64,000 bases of DNA from JACMLD01 sp039919885 (lineage in GTDB: Bacteria > Bacteroidota > Bacteroidia > Chitinophagales > Chitinophagaceae), in assembly GCA_039919885.1 (NCBI GenBank), contig JBDSEV010000043.1, positions 18,680 through 82,679 of the forward strand, given 5' to 3'. The notes beneath the pieces are model-generated. The model was not told where the DNA came from and did not search any database. It worked only from the letters and a program-made list of their open reading frames with translations. The translations under genes were made by a program, and so were the position numbers. Of this stretch, positions 45,933-54,619 are shown in pieces. How positions within the stretch are numbered: the stretch's first letter is position 1; the number at the start of each line of letters is the position of its first letter.

Positions 45933-46961
45933 ATGGAAATTGGAATAGATAGTTTTGCGGCGAAATTCAACAGTGATACAAGCACTTCCGCCGATGATGC
46001 GGTTTCCATTGCGCAGTTGCTGGAAAGAATTGAACTGGCAGACCAGGCAGGATTGGACAGTTTTGGCATTGGCGAACACCACCGCAAAGGATTTCTTGAT
46101 TCAGCGCCGGCAATGATTCTTGCTGCTGCAGCCGCCAGGACCAAACGCATACGGCTTACAAGTGCTGTAACCGTCCTGAGTTCGGCAGACCCGGTTAGGG
46201 TATTTCAAAATTTTGCCACCCTGGATTTAATATCGCAGGGCCGTGCGGAGATGATTGTGGGACGGGGTTCTTTTACCGATGCATTTCCGTTATTTGGTTA
46301 CAGCCTAAACGATTACGATGCACTTTTTTCCGAAAAATTGGATCTCCTCCTAAATATCCGCAGCAACGAATTTGTAACATGGTCGGGTAAATTCAGGCCG
46401 GCATTGAAAAACCAGCCTATCTATCCAAGACCGGTTCAGGATCCGCTGCCCATTTGGCTGGGCGTGGGTGGTACACCTGAATCATTTGTGCGTGCCGGCC
46501 GGCTCGGTCTTCCGCTAATGGTGGCCATCATTGGTGGTGAAACACACCACTTTGCGCCGTTAATTGAATTATACAGGAATGCCGGGAAGCAGGCGGGATA
46601 TACGCCGGCGCAACTAAAAGTGGGTTTGCATTCGCTGGGCTATGCAGGCGCCACAACAACAGATGCCATTGCTGATTTCTACCCCGGTTATGCCGCAAGT
46701 ATGACAAAAATCGGCAAAGAACGAGGATGGCCACCCATGACACGGGCCCGGTTTGAAGCACAGGCAGGCGATACTGGCGCGCTCCTGGTGGGCAGTGCAA
46801 CGGAGGTAGCAGCAAAAATAGTTAGGCACAGTAAGGCATTGGGTGGCATCGACCGGGTAAGTTTCCAGATGGACAGCGCTGACCTGCCGCATGATAAATT
46901 GATGGAGTCAATTAAATTGATAGGAACAACAGTAAAAGAATTGGTAAACCGGCCGGAATAA
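45933..46961 (+). CDS. LLM class flavin-dependent oxidoreductase
   Basis: 342 residues, bacterial-luciferase-like TIM barrel using FMN. Motifs include LDSFGIGEHHRKGF near residue 45, RLTSAVTVLSSADPVRVFQ, GRAEMIVGRGSF and PIWLGVGGTPES. This subgroup is frequently annotated as a CE1758-type or atypical monooxygenase in Bacteroidota; substrate unknown. Own transcription unit; the downstream gap of about 295 bases shows no convincing gene. Confidence 0.9.
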   Translation: MEIGIDSFAAKFNSDTSTSADDAVSIAQLLERIELADQAGLDSFGIGEHHRKGFLDSAPAMILAAAAARTKRIRLTSAVTVLSSADPVRVFQNFATLDLISQGRAEMIVGRGSFTDAFPLFGYSLNDYDALFSEKLDLLLNIRSNEFVTWSGKFRPALKNQPIYPRPVQDPLPIWLGVGGTPESFVRAGRLGLPLMVAIIGGETHHFAPLIELYRNAGKQAGYTPAQLKVGLHSLGYAGATTTDAIADFYPGYAASMTKIGKERGWPPMTRARFEAQAGDTGALLVGSATEVAAKIVRHSKALGGIDRVSFQMDSADLPHDKLMESIKLIGTTVKELVNRPE

Positions 46962-47256
46962 TTACCAATGCACTTGAACTATGCTCCGCGGCAATTGCTA
47001 ACACAATTGAATATACCTGCCCCGAAAAAATTCAGCCAGATTTTACACCGTCTAGGCGATGGTGCAGGTAATAATGCGCCGGCAGCCAGGCGTAATTTGT
47101 ACGAAATTGCTGCCTTTAATTCCCGGCGGTCCTGTATTTGCACGTATGAAAAAAATGTGAAAAATATGCCAATGTGCCAGCTACCAATGAAAGAACCTGG
47201 TATAATGATTAGATTGGTGTCTGGTAAATCCGCCATTGGATTATCAGCAACTGATC

Positions 47257-47565
47257 ATGCAACTGCGAAAGACATTTCGACTCCTCGTAACTTTTTACAG
47301 GAGTTTTATTTTGGCATCCTCGCTGGTTACCATCTGTTGCCTCGTCCTTTTTAGCGAATATGGCATGGCCATTTTTAATGTACTTTGTTGGCTGAAACTA
47401 ATTACGCTGGGCGTTACCTACTGGTTCATCAATAATTACAAAAACAAAGAATATTATTATTATCAAAACCTGGGCATATCAAAACGTTTATGCTGGGTAT
47501 GCACACTGAGTTTCGACTTTGCATTGTTTATTTTTCTGATTATACTAGCATACAAATTCAAATGA
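47257..47565 (+). CDS. Small three-TM membrane protein, partner of an ABC ATPase
   Basis: 102 residues from the ATG at 47257 (the frame also opens from a TTG at 47236). Three hydrophobic segments: residues about 10-33, 36-56 and 80-100, with Tyr-rich and Lys/Asn-rich connecting loops (NNYKNKEYYYY). Its stop TGA overlaps the next start codon as ATGA, so translation of the ATPase gene is coupled. It is much shorter than a normal ABC permease. Family not recognised by name. Confidence 0.75.
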   Translation: MQLRKTFRLLVTFYRSFILASSLVTICCLVLFSEYGMAIFNVLCWLKLITLGVTYWFINNYKNKEYYYYQNLGISKRLCWVCTLSFDFALFIFLIILAYKFK

Positions 47566-48215
47566 TCCACACATTGGAAGCAGATAGTATTCAGCTGCAA
47601 TTTAATGGCAGAACAATCTTGTCTGATATTTACCTTTCGGCCACCACGGGTGAGATAACAGGATTGCTGGGTCGCAACGGGCAAGGCAAATCCTGCCTGA
47701 TGAGAATAATTTATGGCAGCCTGTCCTGCGAAAAATCTATCCGCATCGATAAAATACAACAAAACGAAGCATACAAACAACGTGGCTTGATATTGTATCT
47801 TCCGCAATTTAATTTTATTCCGAAAAGGCTTTCACTGAAAAGAATATTTACCGACTTTGAACTCACGTATGATTTTTTTCAACAAAGGTTCCCGGCGTTT
47901 GCTGCAAAATATAACACTAGTGCAGGCAGCCTTTCTGGCGGCGAATTAAGACTTGTTGAAGTCTATTTAATTGTAAAATCTGCCTGCCTGTTTGCCCTAC
48001 TGGATGAGCCTTTTACCCACCTTAACCCCGTGCAAACCGAGAAAGTAAAAGATTTGCTGACAGAAGAAAAGCTGTATAAGGGGCTGTTGATTACTGATCA
48101 TATGTACCGGCACGTAACAGGAGTCTGCGACATTTTGTACATACTGTCAAATGGAAAACTGCACTTGGCCAAAAGTGAGCAAGACATTGAAAGACATGGC
48201 TACGCGCGCCTTTAA
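47562..48215 (+). CDS. ABC-type ATPase with small membrane partner
   Basis: 217 residues from the ATG at 47562, which overlaps the upstream stop codon. Walker A is GRNGQGKS near residue 41, the Q-loop YLPQ near 86, signature SLSGGE, Walker B FALLDEPF near 151, H-loop ITDH. All ABC motifs are present, though the sequence is divergent and shorter than most importers or exporters. With only a 102-residue three-TM protein beside it, the complex might be an oligomeric mini-transporter or a membrane-linked mechano-ATPase. Confidence 0.87.
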   Translation: MIHTLEADSIQLQFNGRTILSDIYLSATTGEITGLLGRNGQGKSCLMRIIYGSLSCEKSIRIDKIQQNEAYKQRGLILYLPQFNFIPKRLSLKRIFTDFELTYDFFQQRFPAFAAKYNTSAGSLSGGELRLVEVYLIVKSACLFALLDEPFTHLNPVQTEKVKDLLTEEKLYKGLLITDHMYRHVTGVCDILYILSNGKLHLAKSEQDIERHGYARL

Positions 48216-48253
48216 TGCGCGTGAACCGCATACAAACAGCGCTGAATATTTGC

Positions 48254-48487
48254 TCAGGCAATATTCTTCATCGCCATTTCACTTGTGTAGAACGAAGGCT
48301 GCAAAGATTGAAAAATGGGATTGTTTTTTGCTTTGGCGCCCGAGGCTACGAGTGTCATCGTTGCCCACGCAGCTGCGATGGGCCAGCCAATAAGAGAAAT
48401 CTGCAGGGCCAGGCAGATATAACCTTTTGTATACTCTTCACGCAGAAAGAACGAAAACCAGGGCAGTAAAATGGCAAGTCTTTTCAT
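48254..48487 (-). CDS. YqaE/Pmp3-like small membrane protein
   Basis: 77 residues. The start (MKRLAILLPWFSFF) and the CLALQISLIGWPIAAAWA segment match Pmp3/YqaE proteins, which have two membrane helices separated by a short loop; here the second part continues into a polar tail. Members stabilise membrane potential under stress in other organisms. Convergent with the ATPase gene. Confidence 0.7.
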   Translation of the reverse strand: MKRLAILLPWFSFFLREEYTKGYICLALQISLIGWPIAAAWATMTLVASGAKAKNNPIFQSLQPSFYTSEMAMKNIA

Positions 48488-48871
48488 GGCAAAACGATTT
48501 AGATGATATAAAAACGCTGGCCGAAGATTTTTTATTTTTGCGGCCGGACGATTTTTGCGTTAATTTTTTTTAATGTATATGATAGCTTAGAGTGACGCAT
48601 AGGTGTAATTATTTAGACATGGGGAAAGCCCGGTTCAAACCCAATTTTTACGTTTTGCTCATCGTATTATCCTGCCCTGTGTTATAGTGGTATTCCTTTG
48701 GCAAAATACCTTTATGTTGCTTACTGCTGCGGTATGGATTCAAATTTCAGCGCTGCACCAGGCCTACCTTCTTTTTGCATTTTTTGCGGGGATGCTCAAT
48801 TGTAAAATTTACTATTACTTTTTCTTTGTATCGATATTTAATAAAGACAGCCTGTCCTAAACTATAAATGA
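48488..48871. other. Intergenic region without a confident gene
   Basis: AT-rich. A plus-strand frame of 48 codons (48714-48860) encodes a hydrophobic, Phe/Tyr-rich peptide ending 11 bases before the NrtR-like gene. It lacks any supporting signal and is not called. Nothing else was seen. Confidence 0.5.
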
Positions 48872-49336
48872 ATGCCTGCTACTGCTGCCAGCCAAAGAAA
48901 TATCAACACAATACTCCGGCAACTGGAAAATGAGGGGAACAATGTAATTACGGTGGATTGCGTCATTTTCGGGTTTGATGATGATGCGTTAAAAGTACTA
49001 CTGATAAAATCTGACCTGGAGAATTTTTCGCGGCAATGGTCGCTACCGCATACCTGTTACGAATGGCTGCAGAAGCGGATCCAGGAGCACCCGCTGGGTT
49101 TCAGCCTGCTTCCTAAACAATTTTCGTTGCGGGAAGTGCAAAATTTATATGAAGCCATACCGGGTGTAAAGCTTGACAGGCGAAATTTCAGAAAGAAATT
49201 TTTCTCGACGGATTTGCTGGAAGATACCGGCGAATATGAGAAAGCGGTGCCTCACCGGCCTGGTAAACTGTACCACTTTAATGATGAAAAGTTCCGGCAA
49301 AAAGAAAGAAAAAAATGGTTTGGTATTGATTTTTAA
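48872..49336 (+). CDS. NrtR-like regulator with Nudix core deleted in frame
   Basis: 154 residues. It opens like Bacteroidota NrtR/Nudix regulators (VITVDCVIFGFDDDALKVLL, then SRQWSLP) and closes with their winged-helix part (LGFSLLPKQFSLREVQNLYE, KLDRRNFRKKF, HRPGKLYHFN). Intact homologues have about 230-240 residues with a GGF-x-RELQEETG Nudix box right after the WxLPGG motif. Here that stretch of about 80-100 residues is absent and the frame is kept. The DNA-binding part remains, but substrate binding should be lost. It may be a degraded gene or a domain-reduced repressor. Confidence 0.85.
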   Translation: MPATAASQRNINTILRQLENEGNNVITVDCVIFGFDDDALKVLLIKSDLENFSRQWSLPHTCYEWLQKRIQEHPLGFSLLPKQFSLREVQNLYEAIPGVKLDRRNFRKKFFSTDLLEDTGEYEKAVPHRPGKLYHFNDEKFRQKERKKWFGIDF

Positions 49337-49409
49337 TCCTGGCATACAGCGAAACTGCAGTATGACACGGCATTGCACACCATTTTTCAAACCATTTCAA
49401 CTACTCAAT

Positions 49410-49643
49410 TTATTCTGAAGTAACCGGCATTGTTTCACGCGCGTAATTCAGCACATTCAGTAAAACTTCTGCACGCGGTGCATACAACTCGGTGGTGAGC
49501 TGCTTAACAGAAGTTTCAATTACATTAAATTTTTGCTGCAAAGCCCAATCGTTGGCTAAAGCGTCCTTAATTGCGGTCGTATCGCTTGGGGAAGTTTCCT
49601 GATACAGAAATAAGATCAAATCTTCCGGTGTAAAGATTGACAT
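49410..49643 (-). CDS. Small hypothetical protein (77 aa)
   Basis: Start ATG at 49643 (MSIFTPEDLILFLY); a TTG two codons upstream is less likely. A mainly helical, acidic, cytosolic protein: EDLILFLYQETSP, then TTAIKDALANDWALQQKF and a second helix with a VLNYAR ending. The pattern of a helix and a 'W-x-LQ-x-F' core resembles anti-sigma-like small proteins of Bacteroidota, but no zinc-binding residues are present. Function unknown. Confidence 0.65.
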   Translation of the reverse strand: MSIFTPEDLILFLYQETSPSDTTAIKDALANDWALQQKFNVIETSVKQLTTELYAPRAEVLLNVLNYARETMPVTSE

Positions 49644-49802
49644 AAGCAAACCATTTTTTTGTCCATTTAAAAATTTTCCAAAGTGTCCAGCTTTGGAACG
49701 TCCGTACTAGAAACGAGGTTTAAGATAGCTTATTGTATCAATATTTATTTATTTAACGCAAAATGCTGGTTGAAGACCGTAAAAATACCATGCAGTCAAA
49801 GG

Positions 49803-50114
49803 CTACCTGGCATCTTTCGCCGCTTCCACTACAAAAAGGTCTTCATTATCGCGCTTCATCAGGTATTTCTCGCGGGCATATTTTTCTATTGTAAACACAT
49901 TGATTTTCAACTGGTCGAGTTCCTTTTTCGTACCTGCTATTTTAGCCTCGTAATAGTTCTTGCTGGTCCTGAGATCGCTCAGTTCCTTGCGTTGCTTAAA
50001 AACCGTCACAAAAATATCACGGTCATCAAAAAACAGCATCCACACGGCAAACCCTACCAGGGTAAGCAGGTATTTATTTTTTAACCAGGAAGGCAGGTAA
50101 TGGAGAACGGTCAT
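49803..50114 (-). CDS. Septum formation initiator (FtsB/DivIC-like)
   Basis: 103 residues. One membrane segment at residues 15-30 (LLTLVGFAVWMLFF) is followed by a coiled coil from about residue 40 to 75 (KELSDLRTSKNYYEAKI, KELDQLK) and the conserved EKYAREKYLMKRDNEDLFVV end that is typical of FtsB/DivIC. It bridges FtsL and FtsQ at the division site. Typically near eno in Bacteroidota, and enolase is indeed about 1 kb away on the same strand. Confidence 0.9.
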   Translation of the reverse strand: MTVLHYLPSWLKNKYLLTLVGFAVWMLFFDDRDIFVTVFKQRKELSDLRTSKNYYEAKIAGTKKELDQLKINVFTIEKYAREKYLMKRDNEDLFVVEAAKDAR

Positions 50115-50220
50115 AGTATTCAGCTAATAGTTAACGATAAGATTGTCTGATCTTGTATTTCCGGAAAGATGCAAAGGCCGATGTAATACCCAAACAAATT
50201 GAACAAAGACCTGCATAAAG

Positions 50221-50826
50221 TTACTGATTTTCATTTGCTGTAATCATGCGGAGCAGGTTTTCCTTTACAACCGGCCATTCATCATCAATAATACTAAATA
50301 CAACGGTATTGCGCACCGAGCCATCATTGCGAAAACCATATTTTCTTAGTTCACCCTCTTTTACAGCACCAATTTTTGCAACCGCTTTTTGTGACCGGAT
50401 ATTTTGATGCGCGATGTGAAATTCTACACGGCAGTAACCCAGCACTTCCAATGCATAAGTGAGCAGTAACAATTTACATTCTTTGTTGTGCACCCGGCCC
50501 CAAACAGACGGTGTATACCATGTGTAGCCAATGGCCACCCGCTTATCGTTGGGGTGTATTTGATAAAAACGGGTCATTCCAATCACCGTACCCGTCGGCT
50601 TTTGGCGGACTATAAACGCCTGCTGACCGCCCATGGCTGCAGTGTCCAGTGCTATTCGGATGTAATCATCAAACTGGGTGTCAAATAAGGGCCCTGTGGA
50701 AAATGTTTTGTTGAATTCCCAAATCCGATCGTCTTTTGCCAGTTGCCGCAATATTGACGAATGCTCCGGTATAAGCTTTTCAAGATAAACATGCTGTCCG
50801 TTTAATTTTTCTATGGCGATGTTCAT
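50221..50826 (-). CDS. GNAT family N-acetyltransferase (RimJ/RimL type)
   Basis: 201 residues. GNAT fold with the RimJ/RimL pattern: VYLEKLIPEHSSILRQLA at the start, TGTVIGMTRFY, VAIGYTWYTPSVWGRVHNKE, GYCRVEFHIAHQNIRSQKAVAKIG and KEGELRKYGF. The acetyl-CoA-binding loop is degenerate (GRVHNKE in place of Q/RxxGxG/A), which is common in this subgroup. Target unknown. Between ftsB-like and eno. Confidence 0.87.
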   Translation of the reverse strand: MNIAIEKLNGQHVYLEKLIPEHSSILRQLAKDDRIWEFNKTFSTGPLFDTQFDDYIRIALDTAAMGGQQAFIVRQKPTGTVIGMTRFYQIHPNDKRVAIGYTWYTPSVWGRVHNKECKLLLLTYALEVLGYCRVEFHIAHQNIRSQKAVAKIGAVKEGELRKYGFRNDGSVRNTVVFSIIDDEWPVVKENLLRMITANENQ

Positions 50827-50956
50827 GTTCGGTTATACTTAAAAAAATACCACAGCGCGATACAAAAGTTTCAAAAAGGCCGGAAGCGCGGTGCTTCTTA
50901 TCTTCATTGAATATCATTTGTGTACGCTGTGGTACTAACAGCAAGGCCGCTATAAT

Positions 50957-52246
50957 TTATTTTCCAAACTTAATTTTACCTGCAGGGAATACGCCATTAG
51001 CGCCCAGTTGTTCTTCTATTCTGATCAACTGGTTGTATTTGGCAATACGATCTGTACGCGAAGCACTGCCGGTTTTTATTTGTCCGCAATTTAACGCTAC
51101 GGCCAGATCCGCAATGGTAGTATCTTCTGTTTCGCCGCTTCGGTGGCTCATAATGGTATTGTATCCGTTGTGCTGTGCCAGGGTTACCGCATTGATGGTT
51201 TCTGTAAGCGTTCCAATCTGGTTTACTTTTACCAGCAAAGCATTCGCAATATCTTTATCAATACCCTGTTGCAAACGGGTTACATTGGTTACAAACAAAT
51301 CATCTCCTACCAGCTGGCATTTGCTGCCAATGGTTTCGGTCAATAATTTCCAGCCATCCCAATCGTCTTCTGCCATTCCATCTTCTATGGAGATGATGGG
51401 ATATTGATTTGCCCAGCTGGCCCAGAATGCCACCAGTTCTTCACTGGTCATTTCTTTGCCACTGCTTTTATGAAAAACATATTTCTTTTTCTTGCTGTCC
51501 CACAACTCGCTGTTTGCAGCATCCATGGCGATGGCTATCTGGCTGCCTGTCTTGTAACCAGCCGCGCTGATGGCTTCCAGCACTGTTTCAATGGCTTCTT
51601 CGTTGCTTTGTATATTGGGTGCAAAACCACCTTCGTCGCCCACATTGGTGCTAAAGCCTTTTTTCTTCAGCACACCTTTTAACGTGTGAAATATTTCTAC
51701 CCCCCAGCGAAGTCCTTCGCTGAAGCTGGTAGCACCCACCGGCATGATCATGAATTCCTGGAAATCTATTTTATTGTCTGCATGCGCGCCACCATTCAGA
51801 ATATTCATCATGGGGATGGGCAATGTTCTGGCATTGGTACCGCCTATATAACGGTACAATGGCAGGTTGGCTTCCAACGCAGCGGCTTTTGCAGCGGCCA
51901 TGCTAACCGCCAGCAGTGCATTGGCACCCAGTTTTGTTTTATTGGGCGTACCATCCAGGTCAATCAATAGTTTATCAATACCCGGCTGATCAGCGATATC
52001 AAAACCCAGTAATTTTTCTGCAATAATATCATTCACGTTTTTAACGGCGTTCAGTACGCCTTTTCCGACATATACTTTTTTGTCGTTGTCACGCAGTTCC
52101 GCTGCCTCATGTATTCCGGTACTTGCGCCGCTTGGTACAGCTGCACGGCCAAGCGCGCCTTCGTCTGTAACAATATCTACTTCTACGGTCGGGTTTCCCC
52201 TGCTGTCTAAAATTTGTCTTGCGTGTACTTCGGAAATGTAACTCAT
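50957..52246 (-). CDS. eno: Enolase
   Basis: 429 residues; interconverts 2-phosphoglycerate and phosphoenolpyruvate in glycolysis. Start MSYISEVHARQILDSRGNPT. The acid/base region has GDEGGFAP, metal ligands include Asp in AIAMDAANSE, SIEDGMAEDDWDGW and LVGDDLFVTN, the catalytic Lys is in LLVKVNQIGT and the signature MSHRSGETED is present. Normal in every respect. Confidence 0.98.
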   Translation of the reverse strand: MSYISEVHARQILDSRGNPTVEVDIVTDEGALGRAAVPSGASTGIHEAAELRDNDKKVYVGKGVLNAVKNVNDIIAEKLLGFDIADQPGIDKLLIDLDGTPNKTKLGANALLAVSMAAAKAAALEANLPLYRYIGGTNARTLPIPMMNILNGGAHADNKIDFQEFMIMPVGATSFSEGLRWGVEIFHTLKGVLKKKGFSTNVGDEGGFAPNIQSNEEAIETVLEAISAAGYKTGSQIAIAMDAANSELWDSKKKKYVFHKSSGKEMTSEELVAFWASWANQYPIISIEDGMAEDDWDGWKLLTETIGSKCQLVGDDLFVTNVTRLQQGIDKDIANALLVKVNQIGTLTETINAVTLAQHNGYNTIMSHRSGETEDTTIADLAVALNCGQIKTGSASRTDRIAKYNQLIRIEEQLGANGVFPAGKIKFGK

Positions 52247-52644
52247 GGTTATTTATAATTTTAATTGTAATGGTTCTGCAACTGCCGGAACAGACCGGCA
52301 GGATAGGGTTTTGGGCTACAAAGAAACAGTTTTAAGGCTATGCGGCAAAAAAAGCGCTGCCAATTTTATGATTTGATAGCGTGGCGCAATCAACCAAACG
52401 GCAATATAACAGAAGGCAAAGACGAAAATAGCAGGTCAGCTGGAAAAAGCAATTAACCGTTCTGATGCTACCGGCCGCGGGGGTTGGAGCGAATTTACCA
52501 GCAACAGCAATACTGAAGATTGGTTGCTGCGATGGCAGTAGAAAATTGTTCACTGGCATGCCTCTTCATGCAAAGCAGGGTGGTCTTCTGGATGGTAAGG
52601 GTATTGAAGTGTAGTCCATACGTGCGTTTAACGTAAAAGAATAT
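52247..52644. other. Intergenic region, nothing recognised
   Basis: About 400 bases upstream of eno and downstream of the acetyltransferase. A GCCGGAACAGACCGGC imperfect hairpin near 52284 lies in the eno upstream region. Open frames are short and unlike proteins. No clear promoter of the TAnnTTTG class was found for eno. Confidence 0.4.
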
Positions 52645-53766
52645 TTACACCCTTACATAGATTTTTTTCTTATCCAGCACATATCCTACCAGCCAGCAGA
52701 CCAACATCCATGTAATCGCAAACAGCAACGCGCCGGTATACGCACCAGCCATGCTAAATACGTTTTTATACAACCACCCGAACAAAGACATCTTACCCAC
52801 CGGAATCATATAGAGCAGGGTCACGCCAAGTTCGCTCAAAAGATAGATGAAGAGCGGATTTTTTCCAAAGACTTCAAAGAAAGGTGTCCAGGATCGTTTT
52901 TTAAGAAATTCAGTAATATAAATCACTGCGGAAAGTATCAGGCAATCCAGTCCAACCGTGTATACTACAAAAGAACTGGTCCAGAGTTTTTTGTTAATGG
53001 GCAGCAGGTAATTCCAGCAATAAGCAATGAATACCAGCGATGCGCCGGCGAGTAACAATTTGGCAAGGCCCTCGTAGCTGCTGCCTTTCCGCTGTATAAA
53101 ACGGCCTGCCAGGCAACCGCCCACTACGTTCGCAATAGCAGGTAGGGTACCCAGCCATCCTTCGGGATCAAAAGCAATCCCTTCGCCATGGTATAAATGT
53201 GCGTCGCCCATCAGCCACCGGTCGAAACGCAACCCCACATTGCCGCCCATGGTTAATTCATTACCAGTTTCTCCCAACCAGATTAGCAAGCCCCAGTAGC
53301 ATAAGAGCAGGGCGATGCTGGTATAAAGGACCGCTTTGGGTTTCAGGTAATAAAACAGCAGGGCCGCGATGCCGTAACAAAGCGCAATCCGCTGCAGTAC
53401 ACCCAATATCCTGGTTTGGTTAATGGGAAATGGCAGGAAGTGGTTGGCTTTGTCTAAGCGAAAAAAAGGAAACCAGTACATGAGGAAACCCAATAAAAAT
53501 ATCAGCAGGGTGCGTTTCAAAATTTTGGCGACGACTGCGGCCTGCGATTTGGTTTGCCATTTCAGCATCACAAAACTCATGGCGTTTCCGACCGCAAATA
53601 AAAACGATGGAAAAACCAAATCGGTGGGGGTAAATCCGTGCCAGGAAGCATGCATCAGCGGCGAGAACGTAGTGGGGCCGTTGCCGGAGGTATTTACAAT
53701 GATCATGAAACAAATGGTAAGTCCCCTGAATACATCAAGTGCCAGGAACCGTTGCGAAACAGGCAT
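52645..53766 (-). CDS. Membrane acyltransferase, heparan-alpha-glucosaminide N-acetyltransferase-like (DUF5009/DUF1624)
   Basis: 373 residues from the ATG at 53766 (the frame is open to 53817). About ten membrane segments. The N-terminal motif LALDVFRGLTICFMIIVNT and the WHGFTPTDLVFPSFLF loop are hallmarks of the HGSNAT/NagX family, which moves acetyl groups from cytosolic acetyl-CoA across the membrane onto amino sugars. The conserved catalytic His would lie in the first loop (HASWHGFTP). Substrate inferred from the family only. Confidence 0.88.
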   Translation of the reverse strand: MPVSQRFLALDVFRGLTICFMIIVNTSGNGPTTFSPLMHASWHGFTPTDLVFPSFLFAVGNAMSFVMLKWQTKSQAAVVAKILKRTLLIFLLGFLMYWFPFFRLDKANHFLPFPINQTRILGVLQRIALCYGIAALLFYYLKPKAVLYTSIALLLCYWGLLIWLGETGNELTMGGNVGLRFDRWLMGDAHLYHGEGIAFDPEGWLGTLPAIANVVGGCLAGRFIQRKGSSYEGLAKLLLAGASLVFIAYCWNYLLPINKKLWTSSFVVYTVGLDCLILSAVIYITEFLKKRSWTPFFEVFGKNPLFIYLLSELGVTLLYMIPVGKMSLFGWLYKNVFSMAGAYTGALLFAITWMLVCWLVGYVLDKKKIYVRV

Positions 53767-53886
53767 GCTGTAGTTTTTTATACAACCGAATGTACTCTTT
53801 TTATGATAAGGCGTCAATCATAAACAGGTTTCCCGGATGTTAATGGGCTTTGCGGACAACTGCAATGAAATTCCTGCGCCGGTTTT

Positions 53887-54152
53887 TTAAATGCCGCCCC
53901 TAGAGGGCTCGTTATCGCGCAACAGGCTTTTTTGCTACCAAAATATCGGCCCTATGGGCCTTAGGAATGATGAAACCACAATAAAATGAAATGATTCAAT
54001 TATGGTAACTGCGATATTTAATTATAGTTAGTGTCATGAATAGTGCTTGTTTGGAAACAGCCACCCGAAAGTGTGTATCAGCCCCATCGGGGCGATAGTT
54101 TGGTAGCAATCGTTTAGACACTGGCGTTGAGCCCCATCGGGGCGGCATTTTG
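53887..54152. repeat. Nested palindromic element, family 2, copy A
   Basis: Left arm: AAATGCCGCCCCT, then TTTTGCTACCAAAAT, then GGCCCTATGGGCC. Right arm: AGCCCCATCGGGGCGA, then TTTGGTAGCAAT, then AGCCCCATCGGGGCGGCATTT. The outer (GCCGCCCC/GGGGCGGC) and inner (TTGCTACCAAA/TTTGGTAGCAA) blocks are inverted with respect to each other. Each GC-rich module is itself a short hairpin (GCCCC-ATC-GGGGC). The middle, about 100 bases, is AT-rich. Confidence 0.85.
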
Positions 54153-54291
54153 ATTACAGCGATCATCGATGCCTGGAATGTTACGAAAGTTTTCAGCCGA
54201 AGGGCTGTTAAGGAATACTAACATCGACATGCGATATGCCGTGATGAAAACATCCATAGCGCCTAAAGATAAATATCGTCCGCGGGTCTTT

Positions 54292-54516
54292 TTAAATGCC
54301 GCCCCTACAGGGCTCGTTGTCGCTCAGTATTCGTTTTTGCTACCAAAATTTCAGCCCTATGGGCCTGAAAGCCTTTTAAAAATCGCATATACGACGAGGC
54401 AAAAAGTAAATACCACCTGATATAGACGTTGGCGTGGTTTTAATAGCCCCATCGGGGCGACACTTTGGTAGCAATGATTTGACAAAGGCATTCAGCCCCA
54501 TCGGGGCGGCATTTTT
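54292..54516. repeat. Nested palindromic element, family 2, copy B
   Basis: Second copy with the same four modules and order as copy A: TAAATGCCGCCCCTACAGGG, TTTTTGCTACCAAAAT, AGCCCTATGGGCCT, then AGCCCCATCGGGGCGACA, TTTGGTAGCAATGA and AGCCCCATCGGGGCGGCATT. It is about 40 bases shorter in the middle. Both copies lie in the divergent gap between the membrane acetyltransferase and the hydrolase gene. Confidence 0.85.
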
Positions 54517-54619
54517 GATAACGGCGTTTGCAATCGCATGCACAGGAATGGTTTAACTGATAAAATTTTGCCGCAACAAGATTGAACGCTTTAACTTGGA
54601 TGCAAATAATTCTTTTCTC

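Noticed and set aside
46968..47354. 128-codon ORF overlapping the small membrane protein
   Set aside because: Runs out of frame through the better supported 47257 gene and has no protein-like motifs.
48620..48660. tRNA T-arm-like GGTTCAAACC
   Set aside because: No acceptor stem, anticodon arm or CCA could be built around it.
48714..48860. 48-residue hydrophobic ORF
   Set aside because: No promoter, no recognised family and chance hydrophobic frames are common in AT-rich DNA.
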